Shown one piece after another: positions 22,454-33,090 of a DNA stretch of 64,000 nucleotides. Made by a program: the position numbers and the translations under genes. The DNA comes from Nemophila menziesii (lineage: Eukaryota > Streptophyta > Magnoliopsida > Boraginales > Hydrophyllaceae). Position 1 is the first letter of the stretch. Every line of letters begins with the position of its first letter. The DNA lies in assembly GCA_029959085.1 (NCBI GenBank), contig JARWIR010000003.1, positions 25,125,505 to 25,189,504 of the forward strand. Reading direction: 5' to 3'. Below the pieces are notes generated by a model. The model did no database searches, was not told the DNA's origin, and saw only the letters and a list, made by a program, of their open reading frames with translations.

Positions 22454-24549
22454 TGTCCAAGATCCCACCATGCCGTATTGCTTTATTACCCATATCTTCA
22501 CAAAATTATAGACATCTTTAAATGCAAACAAAGTAAGAGAAGCATTTGATACTATGGAAATCTTACCAAATAGATACCAATATAAGTGATTGTTTTAGGA
22601 AGCTTTATATTTTGAAATATCTGAGTGTTGAAAAGATATTATCAATTTACTTTTTTACGGCAGCCCAATGCAATGCTCAGATACTACTACTACCAACAAA
22701 GCAAAATTATACACAAATTAAAATTCAAAAATTGAAGGGAGATAGTTTTTACTTAAAATTGAAAAATCATAGGTACCAATACGATATAAAAAAGTGAGTA
22801 TTCAAAGAAAGGAATTGTGGATCTTTAATTTAATAAGTTTATACATCTTTTTGAACCTTGCCTAGCATAGTTTGTTGATAAAAGAGACAAATCATCATTT
22901 AATACTAAATTATATTAAAGAGCTTAGGATGTTGAGAACCTCGTTCATATATGATTTCACAAATAGCTGCATTCACTGAGAAACCATGTTGTTTCATTTC
23001 TTTCATTAATTCAATTGCCTCTTCATTCTTATCTTTCTTCAGATACCCCTGTATTATAACATTGTAGGTCGTCACATTATTTGGCAAGAACCCACGTTTC
23101 TTCAGATATGAAGGAATATCTTCATAAAGTTGAAAAGCCTTATCAAACCATCCTTTCTTCACTAAACCATTAATTAGCATTTTATATGTTTGATAATCAG
23201 GCTTGATTCCTCTAGATAGCATAGTACTCAAGACCCCCATAGCTTCCTCCATTTTACCTTGCAAACAATATGCACCGAGCAATGCAGTATAAGTAACAAA
23301 ATTTGGTTCTAGGCCTACTTCAATCATCATCTCTATAAATCTATTTACATCTTCAACTAATCCTTCTTTACCATATGAATCCACCAATTTGTTGAATGTA
23401 CCTACATTTGGAATGACTTTATAACCCAACATTTCAATCAACAACACCTCAGCCTTTTCCTTCCTACCAAAGTTACAGAATCCATGGATCAACGAAGTAT
23501 AAGTGACTACATCTGGGATTATGCCCTTATCTTTCATCTCAGAAAATAATTTAATGGCATCATCTACCATGCCATCCTTGCATAGACTATCAACCATGGT
23601 GGTATAAGCATGAATGTCAGGTTGAATAATACCCTTTTCAAATACACGTAGCCATTCAAGAGCCTTGACCGTATGTCCACATTTGCAAAGACCATTTATG
23701 ATAATACCAAAAGTAACTTCACTTGGCTCACAATGTTTTTCACTTGTTAACTTTAGGAATAATCTGACAGCCTCATCTCCTCTATTTTCACTAAAGAGGC
23801 CCTTTATCAGGGTGGTATAGGTAACCACATCAATAACATGACCATCTTTGAAGAGACAGCCTAATATCGCAAAACCCATATTGCTTTTTTTTAAATAGCA
23901 GCAACAATTTATAGCTATATTCATGGTGTAAACATTTACCGGAGCCCCAAAAACACGCATTTCTCTGAATAGAAAAAGAGCATAGGAGTAATCTTTCATT
24001 TTTACGGTAGTACTCAATAGCTTAGTGTAGTCTACAACAGAAAGTCGCTTTCGGATCATTTGTGTCACAGTAAAACGAGCATCTTCGGCACTACCGATAT
24101 CATAAAAAGATGAATTTGAAGAATAAAAGAAGAGGGGAAATGGGTTACCGATTTTGTTCAAGGAAGAAAGAGAAGATCTAAAGTATAACAAAGAAGAACA
24201 AATTGAAGAGCCGCTCAGCTTCATGACGTTACGCATTCGAGATAATGACGTGAGCAGGAAATGATTTTGGGTGAGATTGTAGTAAAAAGACTTTGATTTT
24301 AGGGAAATAGGGTAGCTTTGATGATTTGGGGACGAGGGTACTTTTGATGTTTTGTTACGAATTCCGATCAGATCCAATCACCTTCGTAAGGTGTGGAGAA
24401 AAGAAGTTAGGTTTGAGATGAGCCCAACGGGATTATACCATAAGGGTTGTGAGATGTTGTTTTGGGGAAATTCTAGATGGTGTTTTGATAATTAAAACAA
24501 ACTACATTTTTATTTTGTTATCTATACTTGGGCTGAAAATGAACAAAGC
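22454..24549. repeat. Duplicated PPR segment, copy B (left part)
   Basis: Collinear with 16992-about 18963. The remainder of the copy lies beyond LINE-2, at 35883-about 36010, matching 18964-19095. The start of copy B lies about 5.46 kb after the start of copy A, in the same orientation. Confidence 0.9.
22905..24224 (-). CDS. P-class pentatricopeptide-repeat protein, RFL-like (copy B)
   Basis: Single-exon gene; the frame opens at 24377 but the methionine at 24224 (MKLSGSSICSSL) is the one shared with copy A and starts a mitochondrial-type presequence (439 aa from there). It has ten or so P-type repeats, including YTTLIKGLFSENRG, YTSLIHGFCNFGRK and YNVIIQGYLKKDK, and a C-terminal tail missing from copy A. 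Residues 5 and 35 of repeats 1-8 are TN, ND, TS, GD, TD, TN, NN and TD. Predicted role is binding one organellar transcript, with RFL family members best known for suppressing cytoplasmic-male-sterility RNAs; the specific target is unknown. No stop or frameshift is seen. LINE-2 sits about 325 bp upstream of the ATG, so the promoter may be altered. Confidence 0.88.
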   Translation of the reverse strand: MKLSGSSICSSLLYFRSSLSSLNKIGNPFPLFFYSSNSSFYDIGSAEDARFTVTQMIRKRLSVVDYTKLLSTTVKMKDYSYALFLFREMRVFGAPVNVYTMNIAINCCCYLKKSNMGFAILGCLFKDGHVIDVVTYTTLIKGLFSENRGDEAVRLFLKLTSEKHCEPSEVTFGIIINGLCKCGHTVKALEWLRVFEKGIIQPDIHAYTTMVDSLCKDGMVDDAIKLFSEMKDKGIIPDVVTYTSLIHGFCNFGRKEKAEVLLIEMLGYKVIPNVGTFNKLVDSYGKEGLVEDVNRFIEMMIEVGLEPNFVTYTALLGAYCLQGKMEEAMGVLSTMLSRGIKPDYQTYKMLINGLVKKGWFDKAFQLYEDIPSYLKKRGFLPNNVTTYNVIIQGYLKKDKNEEAIELMKEMKQHGFSVNAAICEIIYERGSQHPKLFNII

Positions 24550-24555
24550 AATGCA

Positions 24556-24846
24556 GTGTCAAGCCCAGAAATTCTGATGGGCCAGAATCCACTACGACAG
24601 GTAGCTTTCGTACCTCCTTTTTTGGTGTATTTTATGTTTAAAGTGATGAATTTTTTTATCACAAAAATAGCCTTGTTAGATGGAAAACATTCTAGTAATG
24701 TTTTTATTTTCTTAGCTATTAAGTTTGATTATGAATATTTGTGTAAAGCTCATAAGTTAGTGGCTAATGAGTACATTAAGGATTTTTCCAAAATGAAAAA
24801 AAGGTTTTCCGGGGTTGCTCCTAATCAACCCCATCCACTTCAATGA
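24556..24846 (+). pseudogene. LINE-2 upstream ORF: divergent 96-residue remnant in place of ORF1
   Basis: Only the last dozen codons (SGVAPNQPHPLQ) resemble the LINE-1 ORF1 tail (SGVEPDQLHCNQ). The rest, including FVPPFLVYFMFKVMNF and YEYLCKAHKLVANEYIKD, has no counterpart in LINE-1 ORF1 and no domain I recognise. Its TGA overlaps the ORF2 ATG as ATGA, exactly as in LINE-1. It may be a foreign sequence joined to the LINE 5' end, or a different ORF1 lineage. Confidence 0.55.
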
Positions 24847-27690
24847 TTCACATAGCCTGGAACTGTCAAGGCATCGACAATCCTTTGACAGTCCAGGCAG
24901 CCCGTGACCTCTGTGCTAAGCATCGCCCAGAGGTACTTTTTCTATCTGAAACTAAGAATGGTTTCAATACGTTAAATAATCTTGTTAATTTACTGGATAT
25001 GATGTTGATCCACACTGTGGAACCGATCGGAATCAAAGGGGGTTTAGCCCTTTTTGTGAAGAAAGAATTAAAAATAAAAGTGTTAAAGAGTAACGAGTAT
25101 TTCATACACACTAAAATCATAAATGATAAAAATGACCCCATTTTTTACACTTATGTTTATCTTAGCCCTTATGAAAGTGATAAAGAAATATTACTAAATT
25201 TTTTAAATGCACTCAACCCCCATAATTTTGCTTGGTCTATTTTAGGGGATTTTAATTGTATTAGGTTTCTTAATGAGAAATTAGGTGGTAATATTTGCCA
25301 TAAAAAATCTATACAAAATTTCAACAATTTTATTAATATACATGGACTGGAAGAAACACCCTCTTATGGCTGTAAATTTACCTGGACCAATAAAAGAGCT
25401 AATAAAAAACTTATTAAGGCTATCCTTGATAGGACCTTACATAATTCCCTTTGGGATAATTTTTTTCCTAATGCTTGGACTGCTATTATTCCTGCTATTG
25501 GGTCTGACCACTGTCCCTTAGTATTACATCATGATAAAATTAACAATTTTAAAAAAAGAAGGTTTTACTTTGAAAACATTTGGACTACATATACTAATTG
25601 TCTAAATATTATCAAAAAAGTCTGGAAGGACTACAATAACCTTAGGGGTAACCCTAATAAGGTTATCAATTATAAATTAAAAAAGTGTAGCTTTGCACTC
25701 AGAGATTGGAATAGAAAAAAATTGGAAATAACAAGATCCAAATTGATAAACTGATAAAAAAATTAGAAATCATTTCTAATTCAAATAACCCTAATTTCAA
25801 TTGGGATGAATATAATACCACCATAAAGGAACTGGAAGATACTTGGAAAAGAGAAGAAATTTTTTGGAAAACCAGATCTAGAAATCTCTGGCTTAATAAA
25901 GGGGGAAAAAATACAAAGTACTATCATGCTTGTACTAAAGAAAGAAGAAAAAGAAATAACATTACCAACATCACCAATGATGAAGGTACTTAGTTAGATA
26001 AAAAAATTGATATCAACAATGAAATCTTGAATTACTTTATTAATATATTCACTTCTGTGGGTAAAAGGGATTACAAAAGCACTATTGATATTATATCATC
26101 TAAGATTGATATCGTATCTGCTAATATCTAAATAAACCCATCAATGAGGAGGAAGTTAAAAAGGCCACATGGGAACTTGGACCTAACAAGGCCCCAGGAC
26201 CAGATGGTTATAATGGAAATTTCTTTAGACATTACTGGGAAATAATTAAACTTGATCTTATGAGAGTTATTAATAACTTCTGGAACAATAAAGGGGATTT
26301 AGCTGATATTAATCAAACTACAATCACCCTCATACCAAAAATTAGTAAACCTACTAATATAAAACACTGTAGACCTATCAGCTGCTCTAATTTTATTTAT
26401 AAAATCATAGCTAGAATTTTGGTCAATAGACTACAACCCTATATGAATTCACTGGTAGGGGAAAACCAAAGTGCTTTTATGCCAAATAGAGTAATTCAAG
26501 AAAATACTATGATTGCTCATGAACTAATAACACATATCAAAAGAAGAAAAACAACCAAAAAATATATGGTTGCTATTAAAGCTGATATTCAAAAAGCCTA
26601 TGAGTTCATAGAATGGGACTTTTTACAAGATCTCTTGATTAAAATGGGCTTCAATAAAGATTGTATAAGAAAATTAATGCTTTGCATATCTTCTGTAACA
26701 TACTCAATTATTATTAATGGTGAAAGCCACCAACTTAAAAATCCTACTAGAGGTATTAGACAAGGTGACCCCCTTTCACCCTTGATTTTTTGTCTAATCT
26801 CTCAAACCCTAAATGACCTGGTTAGGGATAAAAGAGAAAAAGAATTAATACAAGGTATTAAAATAGGAAACAACTGTCCGGAAATCACTCATCTCTTTTT
26901 TGCTGATGACAGCCTATTTTTTCTTAAAGCTGATAATTTTGAGATACAATCTTTTATGGATATTATGAACATTTATAAGAATGGAACTGGCCTCTGTCTA
27001 AATCTCAATAAATGTGGGGTAATTTTTAGCCCTAATACACCAACATTTCTCCAAAATGTAATGGCAGCTAGATTGAATATGAAAAAAACAAATAACCTTG
27101 GAAATTACCTAGGCATGCCAACAGAATGGAGTAAATCAAAATCAAAAGACCTTCAATTTTTAATTGATAGGGTTCTACAAAGATTGGAAAATTGGAAAAC
27201 CTTATTCCTTTCAGAAGGAGGAAAAGAAGTTCTCATTAAAGCCATCATCCAAAGCCTACCAAATTATATGATGTCTAATTTTATCTTTCCTAAAAATATT
27301 TATTAATCAAATACACTCTATCATTGCACAATTTTGGTGGGGTGACAAAGGAAAAAAAAGAATACATTGGGCTAAATAGGATCTCTTAACCATATCCAAA
27401 TTTGAAGGTGGCCTTGGCTTTAGGGACCTTCACCTAATGAACAAAGCATTACTTGGCAAACAAGCTTGGAATATTGCTAATAAAAAAGAATCCTTACTAT
27501 ATAAGCTATTAAAAAGAAAATATTTCTACAAGTGTGAATTCTTTGAAGCCAAACTAGGCAGCTCTCCCTCCTGGGGTTAGAGAAGCATCCTAATAGGTAG
27601 AGCAACCTTTGATAAAAATATAAAATGGAAGATTGGAAATGGTGCCAATATTAATTTACATGAACATAGGTGGATTAATAATAACAACAA
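24843..27690 (+). pseudogene. LINE-2 ORF2, first part: endonuclease and reverse transcriptase
   Basis: The endonuclease begins IAWNCQGID and has GDFNCIRFLNEKLGG and GSDHCP. Reverse transcriptase motifs are GPDGYNG, IRQGDPLSPLIF and FADDSLFF, with the longest open piece at 26260-27306. Breaks relative to LINE-1: a one-base loss near 25725, TAG at about 25992, a frame change near 26130, a one-base gain near 27300, and TGG to TAG at about 27378 and 27578. The frame is cut at 27690 by the LTR element and resumes at 34492. Confidence 0.9.
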
Positions 27691-29070
27691 TGTTGGCATA
27701 TTGCCTCCCTTATTAGGTTGTTTTAATGTGACAAATCCTCTTGTGTTTAGTGTGCTAATTTCTATTGTTATTTATATTCTATCTTGCACTCTATTTCATC
27801 AAAAAGCTCCTTCTTTATCTTGTTGTTCAACTTGATTGTTTTATCTTAAGAATCTTATTCTCATACAAATACTATTAACCTTATCTTTATGATTATTGAG
27901 ATTTAGCCTTAGTGTTCAACTTCAAAGATTCTTAGAAAAATGTTTACAACAACTTTCGTGAAGAAGATTTATTGATCCAAGTCATTATCCTTCAAAGATT
28001 ACTTGGCGCGGTACACCGCTGCGGTATACCGGACTAAGCTTGCGGACCAGGGCGCGGTATAATGACTAGCCCGTCAGTATGCTAGAAAAACAAACCATTG
28101 AAGTGCGGTACACCGCACGAATCCTGCGGTACACCGCAAGGAAGGGTTTTCTGCACAAAAGACAAGTCATAAGAAATATATCCGTTGGGAGATTAATAGA
28201 TCCGTTGGACTCAAGCCTTATGACCGTTGGAAGCCATTTTCTACTATAAATTGAAGCTCTTTGAAGGCTACAACTACACCAACTAATTACAAACATTAAG
28301 GGGCTTAATTGCTATCATTCAAGAAGGTGTCAAGAGCTATACATAGTCAAATTCAATCTTAGTGAGCTTATAAATCCTTTCAAGGAGTTAATCAATTAAG
28401 CCACAAGGTTCTATCCACTCAAGAAGGAGTATACAAGCTTATAGTCATATCCACTCTTTTAGGAGTTTTAGATATAAGCTTTAATTAGCAAACCTTTAAA
28501 CACTTTGTTGCTATCCTCTTAAGTCTAGGTCTTGTAATAGATAGATTAAGAGAGAATTCAAGTATAGGGAGTATACTTGGTGTCCTTGTGTTGTGATTAC
28601 GCAAGTGGTGTGTCCTTCGTGTTATCGAAGAGTTTGTAAAGGTTATTGTGTTCTCGACCCGGTTAAGAGAGACACGGGAGCTTAGTGAAAAGCTTGAAAT
28701 CCTAAGGAGGCTTCCTTAGGTAGTGGATGTAGGGAAACCGAACCACTATAAATCGTGTGTATCTTTCTATCCCTACTCTATTTACTTTCCGCACTCTATA
28801 TGTTTGATTATATGCTTGCATGAATTCTATGTTTTTGTTTATTTAGGATATCTAACATATAGTCTTCTAGAGTAGTTTAAGATATTGGATTAGCTTTTTA
28901 CTAGTTATACTTTTATATCAAACCTTACTCCTTCCATTGCATGATCCCATAAGAGTTTGATTTTATTAGTTGACCTAGAAGTTTTCTCTTAAACTTATTA
29001 TTGTCCAAAAGATTTTTAATTAGGCATTATCTTATTAGTAATCCTATTCACCCCCCCTCTAGGACTTTCA
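27691..29070 (+). repeat. 5' LTR of the Sirevirus-like element
   Basis: Starts TGTTGGCATATTGCC, ends CTAGGACTTTCA. Compared by eye with the 3' LTR it differs at about 27836 (T against A), 28059 (A against G) and by one C in the C-run near 29051. It contains a cluster of GCGGTACACCGC-type motifs at about 28010-28140 and a TATA box at 28245. Confidence 0.95.
28245..28250 (+). promoter_or_regulatory. LTR TATA box
   Basis: TATAAA in a CTACTATAAATTG context, about 555 bp into the LTR. It is the best candidate core promoter of the element; the identical box is at 33660-33665 in the 3' LTR. Transcription start not determinable from sequence. Confidence 0.5.
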
Positions 29071-29072
29071 AT

Positions 29073-29084
29073 TGGTATCAGAGC
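29073..29084 (+). promoter_or_regulatory. Primer-binding site (initiator tRNA-Met)
   Basis: TGGTATCAGAGC, complementary to the 3' end of initiator tRNA-Met, begins two bases after the 5' LTR. This is the standard copia primer site. Confidence 0.95.
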
Positions 29085-29127
29085 CTAACTCTACGTGAAT
29101 AGCTTAATCGTTAGTAGAGTAAACGAT

Positions 29128-30180
29128 ATGGAATTTAATCTTTTGGAAAGTTCGTGTTCTTCTCGACCTCCACTTTTTGTAGGAACTTACTATTTTGCTT
29201 GGAGAACAAAAATGGAGGAATTTATAAAAACCGAAGATCCCGATCAATGGAGAATCGTAAAGGAAGGTCCATTTGTCCCTCATAAAGAAGAGTTAAATGA
29301 AAAGGGAGCTCTTACGCTAAATCAAGAAGAAAAAGATTTTGATGAACTCACCATAGAGGAAAAGGCTAAGCTCACTCAAAATGCAAAACCAATGTACACT
29401 CTCATTCGTGGAATTTCCGAAGAAATTTTCTCACAAATGTTAGATTGTAAATCCGCAAAAGAGCTTTGGGATCGTTTGGAGTCTTTATATGGAATTGTCG
29501 AAAATGACGAAGAAGAAGAAGTCTCTATCCATGATGAATCTCACAACGATTTTAAACCTAATCATGAGGTAGCACTTTATCCTAACTCTTTATCTCTTCC
29601 TTACAATTATTGTGATATTAGGCAAATTTCATCCCTTCTCAAAATTCTTGATTCTCAAATCCATTTGAATAATCTTATGTTAAAAAAGGGTAATATTGTG
29701 CTAAAGAATTGTTTTAAATGTTGTATCACTTTGGATGATATTCTTGGCAATACTAAAAACCCGTGTTTTGAAAACATTTTTATTTTAAATAAATGGAAAC
29801 ATCCTTTGAAGAAAAGCATAGAAGGTTTTAAAAAATTGGATGAAGCGTTTTCCCTCGCTCTTGATACTTTAAAAAATCATCCTTTCTCAAATGTCACTCC
29901 TTTTGATCCAAATGACTTTTTCAAAGAAAAATTATATGTTAGTGAAAATTTGGATGTTGGAAAGAATGTGGAAACTTCTTGTTCAAAAACTTTACATGGT
30001 TACTCTATTCAAAAAAGAAGTTATTGCAACTATTGTGGTAAACCCGGTCATCATGCTTCTACGTGCCATTACCATGAACAACTTATTAGTGGATCTTTGA
30101 TACCTTCATGGGAAAAACCAATATGGATCGTGACAAATGCTAACAACATTTCCGGATCCATTCCACCTCGGTTACCATAG
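29128..30180 (+). CDS. Gag-like protein of the Sirevirus-like element
   Basis: First ATG after the primer site is at 29128 (MEFNLLESSCSS; 350 aa). The N-terminal third has the copia gag pattern around YYFAWRTKMEEFI and KELWDRLESLYGIV (DUF4219/UBN2-like). A CCHC zinc knuckle, CNYCGKPGHHASTCHYH, lies near residue 302, and the ORF ends soon after it. In full copia elements a gag-pol frame would continue past this point; here pol is missing. Likely role: packaging element RNA into virus-like particles in the cytoplasm. No stop or frameshift is seen. Confidence 0.85.
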   Translation: MEFNLLESSCSSRPPLFVGTYYFAWRTKMEEFIKTEDPDQWRIVKEGPFVPHKEELNEKGALTLNQEEKDFDELTIEEKAKLTQNAKPMYTLIRGISEEIFSQMLDCKSAKELWDRLESLYGIVENDEEEEVSIHDESHNDFKPNHEVALYPNSLSLPYNYCDIRQISSLLKILDSQIHLNNLMLKKGNIVLKNCFKCCITLDDILGNTKNPCFENIFILNKWKHPLKKSIEGFKKLDEAFSLALDTLKNHPFSNVTPFDPNDFFKEKLYVSENLDVGKNVETSCSKTLHGYSIQKRSYCNYCGKPGHHASTCHYHEQLISGSLIPSWEKPIWIVTNANNISGSIPPRLP

Positions 30181-30828
30181 TAATATGCATTAAAGGTGTT
30201 GAGCGTCAAGAAAATGGAATCTTATGCAAAAAGACGTTCAAACCTCATAAAAGGAAAATACGGTGAAATTCTTTCCTCTCTTGTGTTTTTGTTTATGTTT
30301 TTATATTGTGTTTTATGTGTTTTATCAACTTGTGATACTATCTTGTTGTTCTTGGCCTTTTACATGCTTAGTGTTGCTTTATTCTTGCATTGGGTCTTTT
30401 TGCACTTTTAGAAAACTAAGGGACTTTTGTGATATTAACTGTTATATGAGTTTTTAGGTTCTCCTTGGCTTTTCTTTTCAAAACAAAGATGCTCAAAATT
30501 ATTTTATATCATTCCGAGTCATTTGGGGAAGTTTCGATTGTGTTTCGGGTGTTTTTAAAAGAATCAAAAATTCCATTTTTGTTGACCAAACCGAACACTC
30601 GTGCGGTGCACCGGACGATTCCCGCGGTACACCGCACGTAAGGGTTTTGACAGATTAAGAACCCGTTTTTCAGTCTTTTCTCCTCATTTCTTCATTACAT
30701 CTTCTCCTCTCCTCCTCCTTGGCGATTTCCGGCCACCCACACTCCGGTTCCACCACCAAAAACACCCTCTTTCACCACTAAAATCACTCCTCCTTCTTCC
30801 TACTTCATTACCCATCTTATCATTCACC

Positions 30829-32073
30829 ATGGTTAGAACTAAATCCATTGCTAACAAGAAGAAAGCCTCCACCGGAGCCTCCTCCAGCCGCCACCGTGAA
30901 CCATCTCCGGCGAAGTCACCATCACCACCACCACCACCACTCCGGCCATTCGATGCTCTTCCGGGTAGAACGATTTGCCCTTCGGCTTTTCCCTCCGGTG
31001 AAAATTCTCTCTTTAGACTTTTTTCAATTCAACAATTTCATAAAATCTTTGCTTTTTCGGGTAGTCATTTGGCAATCGGGTTAATTGAAGAGTTTTTTAC
31101 TAATTTTGAATTTAATCATGCTACTACTTCGGTTAAATCAATCGTTTCGGGTACCGTTTTACGTTTAAAATCGAATACTTTGTGCTCAAAATTTGATATA
31201 CCTTCGGATGGTTTTAGCGGATTTTGGTCTAGTGGTTGGGATAACTCGAATATTGATATAGTTGCTCAAAATGAGGTTAATGAGTTCGTTACTAGTAGAA
31301 TGGTTGTTCCCGATGGAAATTGGAACATTCGTAACTTTGATCCGGAATTTATCGTGGCCCACAAGTTTCTTATCTCGGCCGTAATTCCGAAAGATAAGCA
31401 TGATGCAAAACTTATCCCGTATGAAGCTTATCTTTTATATTTGATCTTCTCCAAACAACCGATAAACATTATTGCGATAATGTTCAAATGGATGAATCAC
31501 GCTCGTACCTCTCGGGATAAAGTCCCTTACGGTATTTTTCTATCCAAAATCTTTGAAGCTAATGATATTTCTTTTGGAGGGACTAATGTGAAACCAATCA
31601 ATAAGTCATGGAATTTCGATTATCTCACGATTCTTAGGATGAAATTTGTTATTTATAACAACACATATGTTTCGGTCTCCACTATTAATCGTATCTCGGA
31701 TGTTACTATTCGTAATCGCATTCTTGAAGCTAAAAGCGAAACCGATGGTCCGGAGCTTGACACTCTTCATTTATTAGATAACCCGGCCCAACAAAACCCC
31801 ATTCCTAATGAGCCCACTCCAAGCCAACCCACCAATGTAAACCCTCCTAATCCATCCGGTTTTGAAAGCGCTATGTCACGTTTCATGGATTATATAGGAA
31901 GTAAATTTGTGGCTTTGGAAGATAAAATAGAAAGGAAATTTGGAGTTTTGGAAGAAAAGATAGGGCATCTTGCGAATGAGCTTTCGTGTATGAAAAGTGA
32001 TGTTTCGTGTATTCGCGATGATATTGGAAATGGAAGAAGATCTAGGAGCCGCTCTCCTCGTGATAATCGTTAA
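30829..32073 (+). CDS. Second retroelement ORF: env-position / plant-transposon-domain-like protein with C-terminal coiled coil
   Basis: Start taken at the ATG at 30829 (MVRTKSIANKKK; 414 aa), preceded by a Pro/Ser-rich leader. After a basic, Pro-rich N-terminus comes a globular region with LIEEFFTNFEFN and VSGTVLRLKS, which resembles the 'putative plant transposon protein' domain (PF20167-type, usually ...LVREFYAN...). The C-terminal 65 residues are heptad-like (FVALEDKIERKFGVLEEKI) and end in an Arg/Ser tail RRSRSRSPR. Its place between gag and the 3' polypurine tracts matches the extra env-like ORF of many Sireviruses. No signal peptide or clear membrane segment is seen. Function unknown. 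Confidence 0.65.
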   Translation: MVRTKSIANKKKASTGASSSRHREPSPAKSPSPPPPPLRPFDALPGRTICPSAFPSGENSLFRLFSIQQFHKIFAFSGSHLAIGLIEEFFTNFEFNHATTSVKSIVSGTVLRLKSNTLCSKFDIPSDGFSGFWSSGWDNSNIDIVAQNEVNEFVTSRMVVPDGNWNIRNFDPEFIVAHKFLISAVIPKDKHDAKLIPYEAYLLYLIFSKQPINIIAIMFKWMNHARTSRDKVPYGIFLSKIFEANDISFGGTNVKPINKSWNFDYLTILRMKFVIYNNTYVSVSTINRISDVTIRNRILEAKSETDGPELDTLHLLDNPAQQNPIPNEPTPSQPTNVNPPNPSGFESAMSRFMDYIGSKFVALEDKIERKFGVLEEKIGHLANELSCMKSDVSCIRDDIGNGRRSRSRSPRDNR

Positions 32074-33090
32074 TTCATCTTGGTTTGGTGTTTGGTGCTT
32101 GGTGTTTGGTGTTTAAAATCATGTTTTTATCATTCTTGGTGGTTTATGGGTCTTTATATGCTTATGTGGGTATTTTAGAACTTGTTTTTATGATGTGTTT
32201 ATGCTTTTTAAGTTTTTTGTGGGTCCGTGTTTTGGACATCTAGGATATTGCTACTTTGGTTTATTTGGTTTTTTATGTTAGGATGCTAAATGTTTTATTT
32301 GGATTATTGGTTAACTAGTTGTGTTTTTATTGTTAGTTGCTTATCTTCTTTGATTTGATTTTTATGTTGCTAACATGTTCTTTGATGTTATAGGTACTTC
32401 TTGATATTGCTCCTTAGTCCCTATAGTTTGCTCCTTTTAGCTTTGTTCCTAAATAGTTTGAAATTTGCATTTCGGTCCCAAAATAAATTTTTCAAAATTG
32501 CGCTTAGTCCCCAATTTTTTGAAAAATACATCTTGACCTCTTGCCTTTCAACAAAATTACAGTTTTACCCCTAAATCTCTTCAAAATATTCTCAAAGTGT
32601 TCTTATTAGGGAAAATTGTCAATCAAACGCTTACAAATTAAAACAAACTATATGCATTTTGTAAGGGGGAGTCTTTGCTAAATCATTTTTTTAAGACTCA
32701 TATGCTTAGACTAATCATTTATTTCATATCTTTGCAACTAATCGTTTGTGTCATTAGAAAGCATATGAAATCAAAATCTATCAAGGAGTTGGTAAAAATC
32801 TCTATCCTTTGCTCTTGCTTTACAAATATCTAAACTCTTGCAATCTTTGTTTAAAATCTATTCACTCGAGTTTTTTGCTCTTCTATTTTTTAGTTGTTTT
32901 TACCCCATCTTTTTGATGAAGACAAAGGGGGAGAAATATTATGTGCACTAAAACTTTCAAAACTTGCACGTTTTAAAAACTCACAAATGCATCTCAAATC
33001 TTATGCTTATTGTGAGGGGGAGCTTTATTTCACTTGTGCTTAAACTTTCATTTCATTCCTAAGGTGTTTTAGTGTAGGATTTGTCATCAT
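32074..33090 (+). other. Noncoding 3' internal region with several polypurine tracts
   Basis: No ORF. It carries G-rich purine tracts at about 32661 (AAGGGGGAG), 32924 (AAGGGGGAG) and 33014 (GAGGGGGAG) before the functional tract at 33091. Confidence 0.7.

Noticed and set aside
24556..24846. Independent small host gene upstream of LINE-2
   Set aside because: The target duplication places it inside the LINE insertion, and its stop overlaps the ORF2 start.
28066..28296. 76-aa ORF repeated at 33481-33711
   Set aside because: It is an antisense reading of the two LTRs, identical because the LTRs are.
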